A stretch of 64,000 nt of DNA from Hymenobacter sp. APR13. GTDB taxonomy: Bacteria > Bacteroidota > Bacteroidia > Cytophagales > Hymenobacteraceae. The position numbers and the translations under genes are program-made. Within the stretch, counting starts at the first letter, position 1. Each line of letters opens with the position of its first letter. Below, in pieces: positions 51,966 through 60,645 of this stretch. Where the stretch lies: positions 4,087,001 through 4,151,000 of the forward strand of contig NZ_CP006587.1 in assembly GCF_000737515.1 (NCBI RefSeq). The letters are read 5' to 3'. Below the pieces are notes generated by a model. The model searched no databases and was not told the origin of the DNA. It saw only the letters and a program-made list of their open reading frames with translations.

Positions 51966-53546
51966 TTATTTCGCACCAATGGCTGCCAGCGCCGCTTCGG
52001 CGCACCGCTCGCCGTCCATGGCCGCCGACACGATGCCGCCGGCGTAGCCCGCGCCTTCGCCGCACGGAAACAGGCCGCGCACCTCGGGGTGCTCCAGCGT
52101 GTCCCGGTCGCGGGGGATGCGGACGGGCGAGGAGGTGCGGCTTTCCACGCCCACAATCTGGGCGGCGTTGGTGGCGTAGCCCGGAATCTTGCGCCCGAAA
52201 TCCTGGAAGCCCTGCCGCAGCCGCTCGGCCAGGCCCGCGCCCAGCACGTCGTCCATGGCTACGGGCACCAGGCCGGGCTGGTAGCTGGTTTCGAGCAGCT
52301 CCGCCGACAGTTTGCCTTTCAGGAAGTCGCCGAGGCGCTGGGCGGGGGCGCGCTGGGTGTTGCCGGCCACCTGGCAGGCGCGCTGCTCAATCTGCTGCTG
52401 CAGGCGCAGGCCGGCCAGGGCGCCGTACTGGCGCACGTCCATGTCTTCCAGCTCCACGGCCGCCACAATGCCGGAGTTGGCGAAGCGCGAGTCGCGGCGG
52501 CTGGGGCTCATGCCGTTCACCACCACCTCGCCGGGCGCCGTGGCCGCCGGCACAATGAAGCCGCCCGGGCACATGCAGAACGAAAACACGCCCCGCTGCC
52601 GGCCCTGCCACTGGGTCTGGTGCACCAGCGAGTAGGAGGCGGCTGGCAGCTCGCCCCGCTCACTGAGGCGGTACTGGGCCCGGTCAATCAGCTCCTGCTG
52701 GTGCTCCACGCGCACGCCCAGCGCAAACGGTTTGGCCTCGATGAGCACGCCGCGGCGGTGCAGCAGCTCGTAGATGTCGCGGGCCGAGTGGCCGGTGGCC
52801 AGAATCACGGCGTCGGCTTCCAGGGCTTCGCCGGTGGCCGTCACCACGCCGCGCAGGCGGTGGTGGTCCAGCACCAGGTCGTCTACCCGCGTATCGAAGC
52901 GCACCTCGCCGCCGGCGGCCAGCACACTGTCGCGCAGGGCCGCCACCACCGAGGGCAGCTTGTTGGTACCGATGTGGGGGTGGGCATCCACCAGAATGTC
53001 GGGGGTGGCGCCGTGCTGCACCAGGCAGCGAAGAATCCGGCCCACGTCGCCGCGCTTGGTGGCGCGGGTGTAGAGCTTGCCGTCGGAGTAGGTGCCGGCG
53101 CCGCCTTCCCCGAAGCAGTAGTTGGAATCGGGGTTGACGACGTGCTCCTTGTTGAGAGCGGCCAAGTCGCGGCGGCGGGTGCGCACGTCTTTGCCGCGCT
53201 CCAGCACAATCGGCTTCAGCCCCAGCTCAATGCAGCGCAGCGCCGCAAACAGGCCGGCCGGACCGGCGCCCACAATCAGCACCGTGCGCCGGGCCTGGCT
53301 GACATCGGGATACTGAAACCAGGGCCCAAACAGGCTGGGCGGCGGCGGCGTCTGGTAGATGTCGGCGCGCAGGCGCACCTGGGGGCTGCGGCCGCGCGCA
53401 TCAATGGAGCGCTTGCGCAAATGCACGAAATCGGCCTGGCCGGGCTGCAGGCCGGCGGCGTGCAGCAGGGCCTCGTAGCGGGCAAACTCGTCGTAGGCTA
53501 CGGCCGGCGGCAGCAGCACTTCAATCTCACGGAAGGGAGCAGACAT
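51966..53546 (-). CDS. FAD-dependent oxidoreductase (NAD(P)/FAD)
   Basis: 526 aa. The N-terminal 85 residues form an alpha/beta-type domain, followed by a dinucleotide-binding motif VLIVGAGPAGLFAALRCIELG at about 88. Other conserved segments are NYCFGEGGAGTYSDGKLYTR, HPHIGTNKLPSVVAALR, ADAVILATGHSARD and LFPCGEGAGYAGGIVSAAMDG, marking the large uncharacterised group of FAD-dependent dehydrogenases found in most Bacteroidota. Substrate unknown. It lies 130 bp upstream of the CoA-binding gene on the same strand. Confidence 0.9.
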   Translation of the reverse strand: MSAPFREIEVLLPPAVAYDEFARYEALLHAAGLQPGQADFVHLRKRSIDARGRSPQVRLRADIYQTPPPPSLFGPWFQYPDVSQARRTVLIVGAGPAGLFAALRCIELGLKPIVLERGKDVRTRRRDLAALNKEHVVNPDSNYCFGEGGAGTYSDGKLYTRATKRGDVGRILRCLVQHGATPDILVDAHPHIGTNKLPSVVAALRDSVLAAGGEVRFDTRVDDLVLDHHRLRGVVTATGEALEADAVILATGHSARDIYELLHRRGVLIEAKPFALGVRVEHQQELIDRAQYRLSERGELPAASYSLVHQTQWQGRQRGVFSFCMCPGGFIVPAATAPGEVVVNGMSPSRRDSRFANSGIVAAVELEDMDVRQYGALAGLRLQQQIEQRACQVAGNTQRAPAQRLGDFLKGKLSAELLETSYQPGLVPVAMDDVLGAGLAERLRQGFQDFGRKIPGYATNAAQIVGVESRTSSPVRIPRDRDTLEHPEVRGLFPCGEGAGYAGGIVSAAMDGERCAEAALAAIGAK

Positions 53547-53701
53547 GAAACAGGGGAAAGGTGGTTATCCTTTTATCCTTTAAGCCAAAGCCTATACAGG
53601 GCTGCAAAGGTACGCAGCGGCGCGGGTCCGCACCGGCCCAAAACGCAGCCGCCCCTCCGGCAGCTACCAGAGGGGCGGGCGCAACACAGGGCAGGACAAA
53701 A

Positions 53702-54022
53702 TCAGGCGTTGTCCGACTGTTTGGGCATTTGGTTCTGCAGTGGCTTGCGGGGCCAAAACTTCTCCATAGCCTGGTTGAAGGCCTGCAGCGTCTGGGCCCG
53801 CACTTCGCCGGAATTGTGGCGCAGCAGCTGGCCCAGCATGTGGCGGTACATTTCGGTGGTGGTTTCCAGGCCTTTCGCGCTTACCAGGCCGTGGTGCAGC
53901 AGGTCGGAGTTGGCGGCCACGGAGTTCGACATCGATTCGGTGAGGTCTTCACGGGCTTGGTCGGCATCTTTAAATGATTGTTCCAATCGGGCGGTGATGT
54001 TATCATTCTGCTGCTGATCCAT
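53702..54022 (-). CDS. Small helical hypothetical protein
   Basis: 106 aa from ATG 54022. Almost entirely helical and charged (NDNITARLEQSFKDADQAREDLTESMSNSVAANSDLLHHGLVSAKGLETTTEMYRHMLGQLLRHNSG), with no signal or membrane segment. The frame runs to 54091, but that extension lacks an ATG of good context. Not recognised. Confidence 0.65.
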   Translation of the reverse strand: MDQQQNDNITARLEQSFKDADQAREDLTESMSNSVAANSDLLHHGLVSAKGLETTTEMYRHMLGQLLRHNSGEVRAQTLQAFNQAMEKFWPRKPLQNQMPKQSDNA

Positions 54023-54184
54023 TGCCAAGAGAAGAAGTCGGGTTGCGGTTAGCTGCCCAAACCCCTGGCAGACGCCTAAAAGTTCAGACAAGGAGAATTG
54101 TAAAGTAGGGGAAACGGTAATTTTTCGCCGTGGGTTATAAGTTCCGGGAAGGTTTGCAAGACGACCGGACTGATTGCCGGAATC

Positions 54185-54580
54185 TTACACGGCGGCGGGC
54201 AGGATGCGCACCGGCCGCTTGTCGTGGTCGATGGCCACAAACGTGAACAGGCCCGAAACAGCCTTCACGCGCTCCTCGGAGTACATCTGCTCCACAAACA
54301 GCTCCACCCGCACCTTCAGGCTGGTGTTGCCTACGTGCTCGACGTTGCCAATCAGCTCCACGAGTGTGCCGCCGGGAATGGGGTGGGTGAAATCGACCTT
54401 GTCGGACGAGACGGTGACCATCTTGAGGCGCGAAAAGCGGGTGGCCGTGATGAAGGCCACTTCGTCCATCAGGTGCAGCGTGGTGCCCCCGAACAGGGTG
54501 TCGTAGTGGTTGGTGGTGTTAGGGAAAACGGCTTTGAAGATGCGCGTTTCGGCGGCGGCAATTTTGGCGGCAAGGTCCAT
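54185..54580 (-). CDS. Acyl-CoA thioesterase (hotdog fold, short form)
   Basis: 131 aa. A cytoplasmic hotdog thioesterase with the family core FPNTTNHYDTLFGGTTLHLMDEVAFITATRFSR, SSDKVDFTHPIPGGTLVELIGNVEHVGNTSLKVRVELFVE and VSGLFTFVAIDHDKRPVRI. The N....GG...MDE pattern matches the YciA/Acot group. A cobalamin riboswitch ends 200 nt upstream on the same strand. This is the nearest same-strand gene to it, although no link between thioesterases and cobalamin is known. Confidence 0.9.
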   Translation of the reverse strand: MDLAAKIAAAETRIFKAVFPNTTNHYDTLFGGTTLHLMDEVAFITATRFSRLKMVTVSSDKVDFTHPIPGGTLVELIGNVEHVGNTSLKVRVELFVEQMYSEERVKAVSGLFTFVAIDHDKRPVRILPAAV

Positions 54581-54779
54581 GACAGTGGAGAAAGAGGGGA
54601 ATAAGGAAGGAAACGAAGCCTGCCTGTCCGATTCCGCGAAACCCGCCCTGCGCTACGGTGTGCTACCGGCCACCCACACGCCGCCCCGGCCCGGCCGGCC
54701 GCAGCCGCCCGCCCGCCCGATGGCAGCGTACAAACACCCGATAAGACCCTTTTTCGCGAAGGCAGCCTCATCAATGCAG

Positions 54780-54976
54780 CGGAAGGCAGGTCTCCTGACT
54801 TGTCCCGTTTTCCCCGTCCTTCTCAGCCGGCATGGGCGCCGGCCAATGGACTTCAGGTGGAGAAAACTGCGCGGGACTTACAGTAGCGCGTCTGTCCGGG
54901 ATTCGCACCCGGTTCCCTATTAATCCCGGTATTACCCCGGAACCTTCCGCCGTCTGACTGGAAATCGACCAGTGCA
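54780..54976 (-). ncRNA. Cobalamin (B12) riboswitch
   Basis: On the minus strand the region matches the B12 riboswitch: GGTTCCGGGGTAATACCGGG, then AATAGGGAACCGGGTGCGAA, TCCCGGACAG and CTACTGTAAGTCCCGC, and the closing GTCAGGAGACCTGCC (54785-54799), which is highly characteristic. Such riboswitches normally precede B12 import or synthesis genes, often a TonB-dependent receptor in this phylum. Here the nearest downstream gene is a thioesterase 200 nt away, and no B12 gene is visible. Confidence 0.85.
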
Positions 54977-55057
54977 CAGCGGGGCGAAGGTAGGGGAAGG
55001 GCCGGAATGTAGCGTGGGCGCGGGCGTGCTACACGCCGACACATGCTACTTTGCGAT

Positions 55058-56377
55058 ATGCAAACTTCTTTCGCGCCGGGCGGCCGCAGCATGGCCTCCC
55101 GCATCCGCTCCATCTTCAGCGGCTCCGTCGGCAACCTCGTGGAGTGGTACGACTGGTACGTGTACTCGGCGTTTGCCCTGTACTTCGCGCCCTCGTTTTT
55201 TCCGGAAGGCAGCCAGACGGCGCAGCTGCTCAACACGGCCGCCATCTTTGCGGTGGGCTTTCTGATGCGGCCGCTGGGCGGCTGGCTGCTGGGCCTGTAC
55301 GCCGACCGCGCCGGGCGCAAGGCCGCCCTGATGGCTTCGGTGCTGCTCATGTGCGGCGGCTCGCTGCTGATTGCCCTCACGCCCACCTACGCCCAGATTG
55401 GGGTGGCGGCGCCGGTGCTGCTGGTGCTGGCGCGGCTGCTGCAGGGGCTGAGCGTGGGCGGCGAGTACGGCACCTCGGCCACCTACCTGAGCGAAATGGC
55501 CGACCAGCGCAACCGGGGCTTCTTTTCCAGCTTTCAGTACGTGACCCTGATTGCGGGGCAGCTGCTGGCGCTGCTGGTGCAGCTGGGGTTGCAGCAGGTG
55601 CTGAGCGCCGCCGAGCTGCAGGCCTGGGGCTGGCGCGTGCCGTTCGGGATTGGGGCCGCCGCGGCGGTGGTGGCGCTGTATCTGCGGCGCACCATGGAAG
55701 AAACCGACGCCTTCACGCACCAGACCCCTGCCGAAAGCGCCGGCGCCGCGCCGCCGCCCGGCAAGCTCCAACTGCTGCTGCGCTACCCGCGCGAAGTGCT
55801 GATGGTGGTGGGCCTCACGCTGGGCGGCACCGTGGTGTTTTACACCTTTACCACCTACACCCAGAAGTTTCTGGTGAACACCGCCAGCTTCAGCAAGGGC
55901 CAGGCCACGCTCGTCTCGTTTGGGGCGCTGGGCGTGGCCATGCTGCTGCAGCCGCTGCTGGGGGCGCTGTCGGATAGGGTGGGGCGGCGGCCGGTGCTGC
56001 TGTTTTTTGGGGTGGGCGCCACACTGGGCACTGTGCCCCTGATGACAGCACTGGGCGCGGCCGCCAGCCTCGGCGCAGCGTTCGGGCTGCTGGTGCTGGC
56101 CCTGGCTGTGGTGAGCGGCTACACCTCCATCAACGCCGTGGTGAAGGCCGAGCTGTTCCCGACTGAAATCCGGGCGCTGGGTGTGGGGCTGCCGTATGCT
56201 CTCACGGTGGCTATTTTCGGCGGCACGGCCGAGTACGTGGCGCTGCTGGCCAAAAGCCAGGGCGTGGAAAGCTGGTTTTACTGGTACGTGACGGCCTGCG
56301 CGGCCATTTCGCTGGTGGTGTACCTGCGCATGCCCGACACCCGCGACACCTCGCGCCTGAATTCGGCGGCCAACTAA
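55058..56377 (+). CDS. MFS transporter of the metabolite:H+ symporter (KgtP/ProP-like) family
   Basis: 439 aa, twelve predicted membrane helices. The start SVGNLVEWYDWYVYSAFALYFAPSFFP is diagnostic of the MHS group of the major facilitator family (alpha-ketoglutarate, shikimate, proline/betaine, citrate carriers). The cytoplasmic signature GLYADRAGRKAALM and ARLLQGLSVGGEYGTSATYLSE, and the second-half motif LSDRVGRRPVLL are present. It faces away from the B12 riboswitch. ATG 55043 is an alternative start five codons earlier. The carried compound cannot be fixed from sequence. Confidence 0.9.
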   Translation: MQTSFAPGGRSMASRIRSIFSGSVGNLVEWYDWYVYSAFALYFAPSFFPEGSQTAQLLNTAAIFAVGFLMRPLGGWLLGLYADRAGRKAALMASVLLMCGGSLLIALTPTYAQIGVAAPVLLVLARLLQGLSVGGEYGTSATYLSEMADQRNRGFFSSFQYVTLIAGQLLALLVQLGLQQVLSAAELQAWGWRVPFGIGAAAAVVALYLRRTMEETDAFTHQTPAESAGAAPPPGKLQLLLRYPREVLMVVGLTLGGTVVFYTFTTYTQKFLVNTASFSKGQATLVSFGALGVAMLLQPLLGALSDRVGRRPVLLFFGVGATLGTVPLMTALGAAASLGAAFGLLVLALAVVSGYTSINAVVKAELFPTEIRALGVGLPYALTVAIFGGTAEYVALLAKSQGVESWFYWYVTACAAISLVVYLRMPDTRDTSRLNSAAN

Positions 56378-56467
56378 CCTTTTCGGGCAGGGACGGTTCT
56401 GAGGTGCCGCGCAACGTTGCGGCCGGAATTGCTACTTTTCTCCCACACTCACCTTTTCCCGTTTCTC

Positions 56468-56986
56468 ATGAAAAAAATTCTCACCCTGCTGTTCGTGTTC
56501 TGCGGCCTGCTGCTGGCCGGCCAGACTATGGCCCAGGGCAAAATGCCCGAAGACAAAAGCAAGCGCCCCAGCCCGCCGGCCACCGTTACGGGCCCCAACT
56601 TCACCATCGACTACAGCCGCCCTTCGCTGAAAGGCCGCAAAGCCTTCGGGGGCCTGGAGCCCTACGGCAAAGTGTGGCGCACCGGCGCCAACGAGGCCAC
56701 TACCTTCACTGCCACCAAAGCCGTGAAAATCAACGGTAAGGCGCTGGCTGCCGGCACCTACGCCCTGTTCACCATTCCCGGCGAGCAGGAGTGGACCATC
56801 ATCTTCAACAAAACCGCCAAGCAGTGGGGCGCCTACGAGTACAAGCAGGCCGACGACGCCCTGCGCGTGCAGGCCAAGCCCACCAAAACCGCCGCTCCTG
56901 TGGAGCAGTTCACCATTTCGGCCGACAAAGCCGGCGTGGTAACGCTGATGTGGGACAACACGCAGGTGGCCTTCACGGTGAAGTAA
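56468..56986 (+). CDS. DUF2911-family periplasmic protein
   Basis: 172 aa with a signal peptide (MKKILTLLFVFCGLLLAGQTMAQ). The mature part (TVTGPNFTIDYSRPSLKGRKAFGGLEPYGKVWRTGANEATTFTATKAVKINGKALAAGTYALFTIPGEQEWTIIFNKTAKQWGAYEYKQ) is the DUF2911 domain, abundant in Bacteroidota, with conserved R.W.TGANE. Function unknown. ATG 56468 is chosen over earlier in-frame starts because it opens the signal peptide. A terminator follows at 57016. Confidence 0.9.
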   Translation: MKKILTLLFVFCGLLLAGQTMAQGKMPEDKSKRPSPPATVTGPNFTIDYSRPSLKGRKAFGGLEPYGKVWRTGANEATTFTATKAVKINGKALAAGTYALFTIPGEQEWTIIFNKTAKQWGAYEYKQADDALRVQAKPTKTAAPVEQFTISADKAGVVTLMWDNTQVAFTVK

Positions 56987-57015
56987 CTTCTTCATCAGGC
57001 TAGCTGCCGAACGCA

Positions 57016-57062
57016 AACCGGCCGCCGTTTCTGCTTTTCAAGGCAGAGGCGGCGGCCGGTTT
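57016..57062 (+). terminator. Terminator of the DUF2911 gene
   Basis: AACCGGCCGCCG (57016-57027) and CGGCGGCCGGTT form a strong stem around a 20-nt loop containing a second short stem, ending in a T-rich tract. It lies between this gene and the convergent TPR gene. Confidence 0.75.
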
Positions 57063-57083
57063 ATGTTCGGCAGTAGTGTAAAG

Positions 57084-58094
57084 CTATGGGCAAACCGCTT
57101 TCATGGAGCGCCGTGCCTGGCGGATTTGATCTGGCTCCAAGCCCCAGCGAAGGGCTTCATGCCAAGCGGCGCAGGCCCCGGGCCGGTCGCCTGCTTCTTG
57201 CTTGGATTGGGCCATGAACATATAGTAGCTGCCTTTTTCACGTGGCGCTACCAGCTGTAGGCCACGCTGCCAGTCGGCGTTAGCTGCCGCAGAGTCTTTG
57301 GCGGCTAAGTGCGCAAGCGCACGGTTAGAGTAAGCTGCCAGGTAGTGCGGATTGATTTGAACCGCCTGCGAATAGTCGTCCACGGCCATATCGTAGTGCT
57401 TCTGTTTGTAGCGCAGCCAGCCCCGGTTCAGGTAAGAAACCGAATCGTGTGGGTCTAATACCACGGCTCGGCTAAGGTAAACATTGGCCCGGGCTGTGTC
57501 CTGCTCCATATACCAATAGCCAAGCTTCTTGTTGGCAAAAGCATTATCGGCGTCTTGCTGCACTATTTGATGGTAGAGAGCAATAGCACCCCCATAGTCC
57601 CGCTTTGCTTCCTTGCCCATTGCCAGGCTGCCGTAGTAACGCACGATTCCTTTGTGGTCGATATCGTGCCGTTGGCCTAGCTCCACATAGTGTTCGGCCT
57701 GCTCAAGCTGTCCTTGCTGGCGCAGGTACGCGCTGAAGCCATAATACACGTCGGCGGCTGTGGAATCGAGCAGCCACGCCTGATTGAACCGCTTGATGGC
57801 CGTCGGTGCGTGACCGGTGGCCAGGTAGTGCCAGCCAAAGTTGACGTGGGCCTGCATAGCGGCCTGCGGACTGCCATATTTCGCCAACGACACGGCTACA
57901 AACTGCTCGTCGGCGGCCAGCTGCTCCGGAGTTTTGCGCAAGCCACCATAGCGTGGCAGCTCGTTGATGCGGTTGTCGGCGCGCAACGCATCGGTCTGGG
58001 CGTAGCGGCCAGTTTGGGCCGCGCCGGTTTGCGCCCAGCCGGTAACCGACAATAGGCTAAACACCAGAGTAATAAGTAGTGTTATAATTCGCAT
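57084..58094 (-). CDS. Secreted tetratricopeptide-repeat protein
   Basis: 336 aa with a signal peptide (MRIITLLITLVFSLLSVTGWAQ). Several TPR units span about residues 80-320, with the usual W..LG..Y...A..Y..A..P pattern seen in AHVNFGWHYLATGHAPTAIKRFNQAW, VYYGFSAYLRQQGQLEQAEHYVELG, YLNRGWLRYKQKHYDMAVDDYSQAVQINPHY and YSNRALAHLAAKDSAAANADWQRGLQL. It is probably a periplasmic scaffold. No partner is visible beyond the adjacent TonB-C gene 51 bp upstream. Confidence 0.88.
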   Translation of the reverse strand: MRIITLLITLVFSLLSVTGWAQTGAAQTGRYAQTDALRADNRINELPRYGGLRKTPEQLAADEQFVAVSLAKYGSPQAAMQAHVNFGWHYLATGHAPTAIKRFNQAWLLDSTAADVYYGFSAYLRQQGQLEQAEHYVELGQRHDIDHKGIVRYYGSLAMGKEAKRDYGGAIALYHQIVQQDADNAFANKKLGYWYMEQDTARANVYLSRAVVLDPHDSVSYLNRGWLRYKQKHYDMAVDDYSQAVQINPHYLAAYSNRALAHLAAKDSAAANADWQRGLQLVAPREKGSYYMFMAQSKQEAGDRPGACAAWHEALRWGLEPDQIRQARRSMKAVCP

Positions 58095-58145
58095 CGTAGC
58101 GCGGTAAATGTAAGTCAGGAAGACGTGGAGCGCTGTGTAAGTGCA

Positions 58146-58889
58146 CTACCGAATCTGAAACTTGACGGGCACTTCCATCAGGGCGGCTACCGGCTGGCCG
58201 GCCAGCATGCCAGGCAGCCACTCAGCGGGCAGCTGCTGCACAGCCTCCAAAGCCTCCTCGTCGCAGCCCAAGCCGATGCCCGATTTCACGCGGTGCCCGC
58301 TGGCGCGGCCCTGCTCATCCACCAGAAACTCAATCACTACCTCGCCGCCGGTGCGGTTGCGCAACGCCTGCGGCGGATACTGCACGCTGGTTGCTACCGC
58401 CTGGTTCATGACCTGCTGGCCTCCGATATAGAGCGGTGGCCGGTCGAGAGTAACCTGGCGGGAGTTAGTGCCCTCCACAATGGTGTATTGCTTCCGTTGG
58501 TCGGCGGGCCGGATGCGGGCAAATTCCAGGATGCGGGTGGAGTGGTTGTAGCGCTGCTCCAGGGTGTCGCCGAAAGCATAGTAGCTCCAGACGCCGGTTT
58601 TCTGGTCGTTGCGGTACTGCCCGGTGCCCTGGAGCCGGCCGTTCCAGCCGTATTCCACCCAGGTGCTGTCGCGCTGCCCTTGCTTGTAAAAGCCTGCCAG
58701 AACAGGCATGGTACGTGGCCCCGTTCGTTCTTTAAGGTAAGGCCCGTGCTTGACTTTTTTGTCTTCTTGGAGCACATAGTAGGTTTCGTGGCTCCAGGGA
58801 TTAGTCTGCTTTACCACCACTTTGGTGGTCTTTTGGGCAGTGGCCGCCAGCGGCAGCAGTGCGGCGGCCAGCAATAAGGTGTTGCGCAT
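58146..58889 (-). CDS. Secreted TonB C-terminal domain protein (second copy)
   Basis: 247 aa with signal peptide MRNTLLLAAALLPLAATAQ. Residues 20-150 carry toxin/MORN-like variant repeats (GFYKQGQRDSTWVEYGWNGRLQGTGQYRNDQKTGVWSYYAFG). The C-terminal TonB domain shows VATSVQYPPQALRNRTGGEVVIEFLVDEQGRASGHRV and EALEAVQQLPAEWLPGMLAGQPV. It is a distant paralogue of the 1769 gene, again lacking a classical membrane anchor. It lies 51 bp upstream of the TPR gene on the same strand, so they may be co-transcribed. Confidence 0.87.
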   Translation of the reverse strand: MRNTLLLAAALLPLAATAQKTTKVVVKQTNPWSHETYYVLQEDKKVKHGPYLKERTGPRTMPVLAGFYKQGQRDSTWVEYGWNGRLQGTGQYRNDQKTGVWSYYAFGDTLEQRYNHSTRILEFARIRPADQRKQYTIVEGTNSRQVTLDRPPLYIGGQQVMNQAVATSVQYPPQALRNRTGGEVVIEFLVDEQGRASGHRVKSGIGLGCDEEALEAVQQLPAEWLPGMLAGQPVAALMEVPVKFQIR

Positions 58890-58944
58890 GATTATGTAAG
58901 TAGGGGATGAGGCAATGATTTAGAAAGAGGATGGCCGCTACGAG

Positions 58945-59571
58945 CTACTCAATCGTCAGCTGATAGACCACGAAATGCCGGATGCCGAACTTCTTGAACC
59001 ACTCGGCGGGTGGCACTTTGCTCTGAGCTAGGTCGCAGTAGTACAGAAAGCCGTCCTTGACGTAGGGCAGCGTGTATACCAGCAGCGGAAACTTCCGGCC
59101 TACCGGCACGGTGGCTTTCTGCTTTTTGTAGGCCTGAATGTCGGCACGCAGACTGTAATCGGCGGCTACGGCGCCGGGCAATGGCTGAAACTGCTGCCGC
59201 TTGCCGATGGTGGGGAAGAAAAACCGCACCTCCAGCCGCGTGTCGGTGGCGGCGCGGGCGTAGACGTTGAACGCCACGCGGCCGGCCGAGTCCAGCTGAA
59301 ACCGGTTCCGGTCTTTGCCCAGCAGGTCCTGCTCCGGCTGCGCCACGCCCTCCCGGAACTCCTGGTAGGTGAGGTGCAGCACCCGTCCGGCCAGCCGCGG
59401 GTCGGAGAGCTCGAAATGTTGCTTTTCCACGCCCAGCACACTGCCCATTTCTTTGGCCTCGGAGTTGGCATAGCCTTCCTGGTTGGTCAGGAGCGTGGTG
59501 GAGGCTTCGGGCGTCTGGGCGTAGGCCGGGGCCAGGAGCAGCCACAATAAAGCAGTCAGAACGACGCGCAT
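58945..59571 (-). CDS. Secreted hypothetical protein
   Basis: 208 aa from ATG 59571. The signal peptide is MRVVLTALLWLLLAPAYAQ. The mature protein is beta-rich with EGYANSEAKEMGSVLGVEKQ, LTYQEFREGVAQPEQDLLGKD, ADTRLEVRFFFPTIG and KFPLLVYTLPYVKDGFLYYCDL. I recognise no family. The frame is open ten codons further but without a better start. A terminator lies just upstream, belonging to the tryptophan dioxygenase unit. Confidence 0.75.
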   Translation of the reverse strand: MRVVLTALLWLLLAPAYAQTPEASTTLLTNQEGYANSEAKEMGSVLGVEKQHFELSDPRLAGRVLHLTYQEFREGVAQPEQDLLGKDRNRFQLDSAGRVAFNVYARAATDTRLEVRFFFPTIGKRQQFQPLPGAVAADYSLRADIQAYKKQKATVPVGRKFPLLVYTLPYVKDGFLYYCDLAQSKVPPAEWFKKFGIRHFVVYQLTIE

Positions 59572-59603
59572 ACGGCAATAGTAGAGGGTAGAATAAGACA
59601 CAA

Positions 59604-59645
59604 TAGAGCCGTGAAAACGCAGCGGGCTGCGCTTTCACGGCTCTA
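59604..59645 (-). terminator. Terminator of the tryptophan dioxygenase gene
   Basis: TAGAGCCGTGAAA (59604-59616) pairs with 59633-59645 around a 16-nt loop that itself can pair (GCGCAGC/GCTGCG). It follows the dioxygenase stop at 59665 on the minus strand. Confidence 0.7.
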
Positions 59646-59664
59646 GTATACAACCAATCTGCAA

Positions 59665-60645
59665 TTATGCCCGCTCGGCTTCGCCCAGCACGCTTTCCAC
59701 CCAGCCTTTGCCCCAGTCTTCGAGCTCCTGCGCGGTCCAGAGCTGGGGGTAGAAGATGCGGCGCTGGAACTTGGGAGGCAGGTACTTCTTCCAGTTGGTG
59801 CCGCCGGTGGCGGCCACGGCCGTGGGGTGCCGCTCCAGGTAGCGCACCGCCGACTTGAAGTGCATCAGCGGCCAGTTCACGTTCACGTTGATGTCGAGCT
59901 GCTTGAGCTGGCGCAGCAGGCGCGGGTGCTGCTGGTCTTCCAGAGGCAGGCGCTGCACCACGCTCCACACGTTGCGGTGCTGGTAGTGGGCGGCGTGGGC
60001 CGTGAGCTGCTGGGTGTACTTCTGCTCGAACTGAATGAGGGTAAGCGCTTTTGCGCCAGTGTCTTCTACGGTGGCGCCGGCCTTCCAGTAGATGCAGCCC
60101 ATCAGCTCGTCGTGGGCGGCGGCCTCGCCCAGCAGGCGGCGCTTTTCCTTGTCGAGCAGGTTGCTCAGGTCGGTGCTGGCAATTTCGATCATGCGGTACT
60201 GCACGCTCTGGAAGCCCGAAGCCGGCATCAGCGACATACGGAACTGCAGAAACTGCTGCTTGTCCATGCCGTCCACCATCACGTCGAACGAGTCTATCAG
60301 GTTCTCAAAGTAGCGGTTGATGCGGCCCAGGCGCAGCACCAGCTCCTGCAGCGTAGGCGCCTGCAGCTCCCCGATCTGCTCGTACTCGCAGAGGCAGAGC
60401 TTGAAATACAGCTCCGTAATCTGGTGGTACATGATGAAGATGCGCTCATCGGGGATGCGCGTGAGCGGGCGCTGCAAACTCAGCAGCGTGTCCAGGCTGA
60501 TGTAGTCCCAGTAGTTGACGTAATCGGCGTGGTAGAGGCCTTCGAGGTAGGCGGCCAGGTCCTGGTTGTCGGCGGCATACTTCTGCTGCAGCAGCCGCAG
60601 CTGCTCATAAACGGCGGGCGAAAACTCGTCCTCGGGGGTAGGCAT
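59665..60645 (-). CDS. kynA: Tryptophan 2,3-dioxygenase
   Basis: 326 aa. A haem enzyme that opens the indole ring of tryptophan with O2 to give N-formylkynurenine, the first step of tryptophan catabolism. Family motifs are YVNYWDYISLDTLLSLQ, YHQITELYFKL (73-83), FRMSLMPASGFQSVQYRMIE (135-154) and the C-terminal haem region HPTAVAATGGTNWKKYLPP. Length is slightly above the usual 280 residues. No other kynurenine-pathway gene is adjacent. Confidence 0.93.
   Translation of the reverse strand: MPTPEDEFSPAVYEQLRLLQQKYAADNQDLAAYLEGLYHADYVNYWDYISLDTLLSLQRPLTRIPDERIFIMYHQITELYFKLCLCEYEQIGELQAPTLQELVLRLGRINRYFENLIDSFDVMVDGMDKQQFLQFRMSLMPASGFQSVQYRMIEIASTDLSNLLDKEKRRLLGEAAAHDELMGCIYWKAGATVEDTGAKALTLIQFEQKYTQQLTAHAAHYQHRNVWSVVQRLPLEDQQHPRLLRQLKQLDINVNVNWPLMHFKSAVRYLERHPTAVAATGGTNWKKYLPPKFQRRIFYPQLWTAQELEDWGKGWVESVLGEAERA

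Noticed and set aside
54469..54774. Possible gene directly after the B12 riboswitch (101 codons, minus)
   Set aside because: It overlaps the thioesterase gene in another frame, has no recognisable domain and low-complexity composition. It was examined as a riboswitch target but cannot be supported.
54899..54920. tRNA T-arm-like GATTCGCACCCGG sequence
   Set aside because: It is part of the B12 riboswitch core read on the minus strand; no acceptor or anticodon arms are present.
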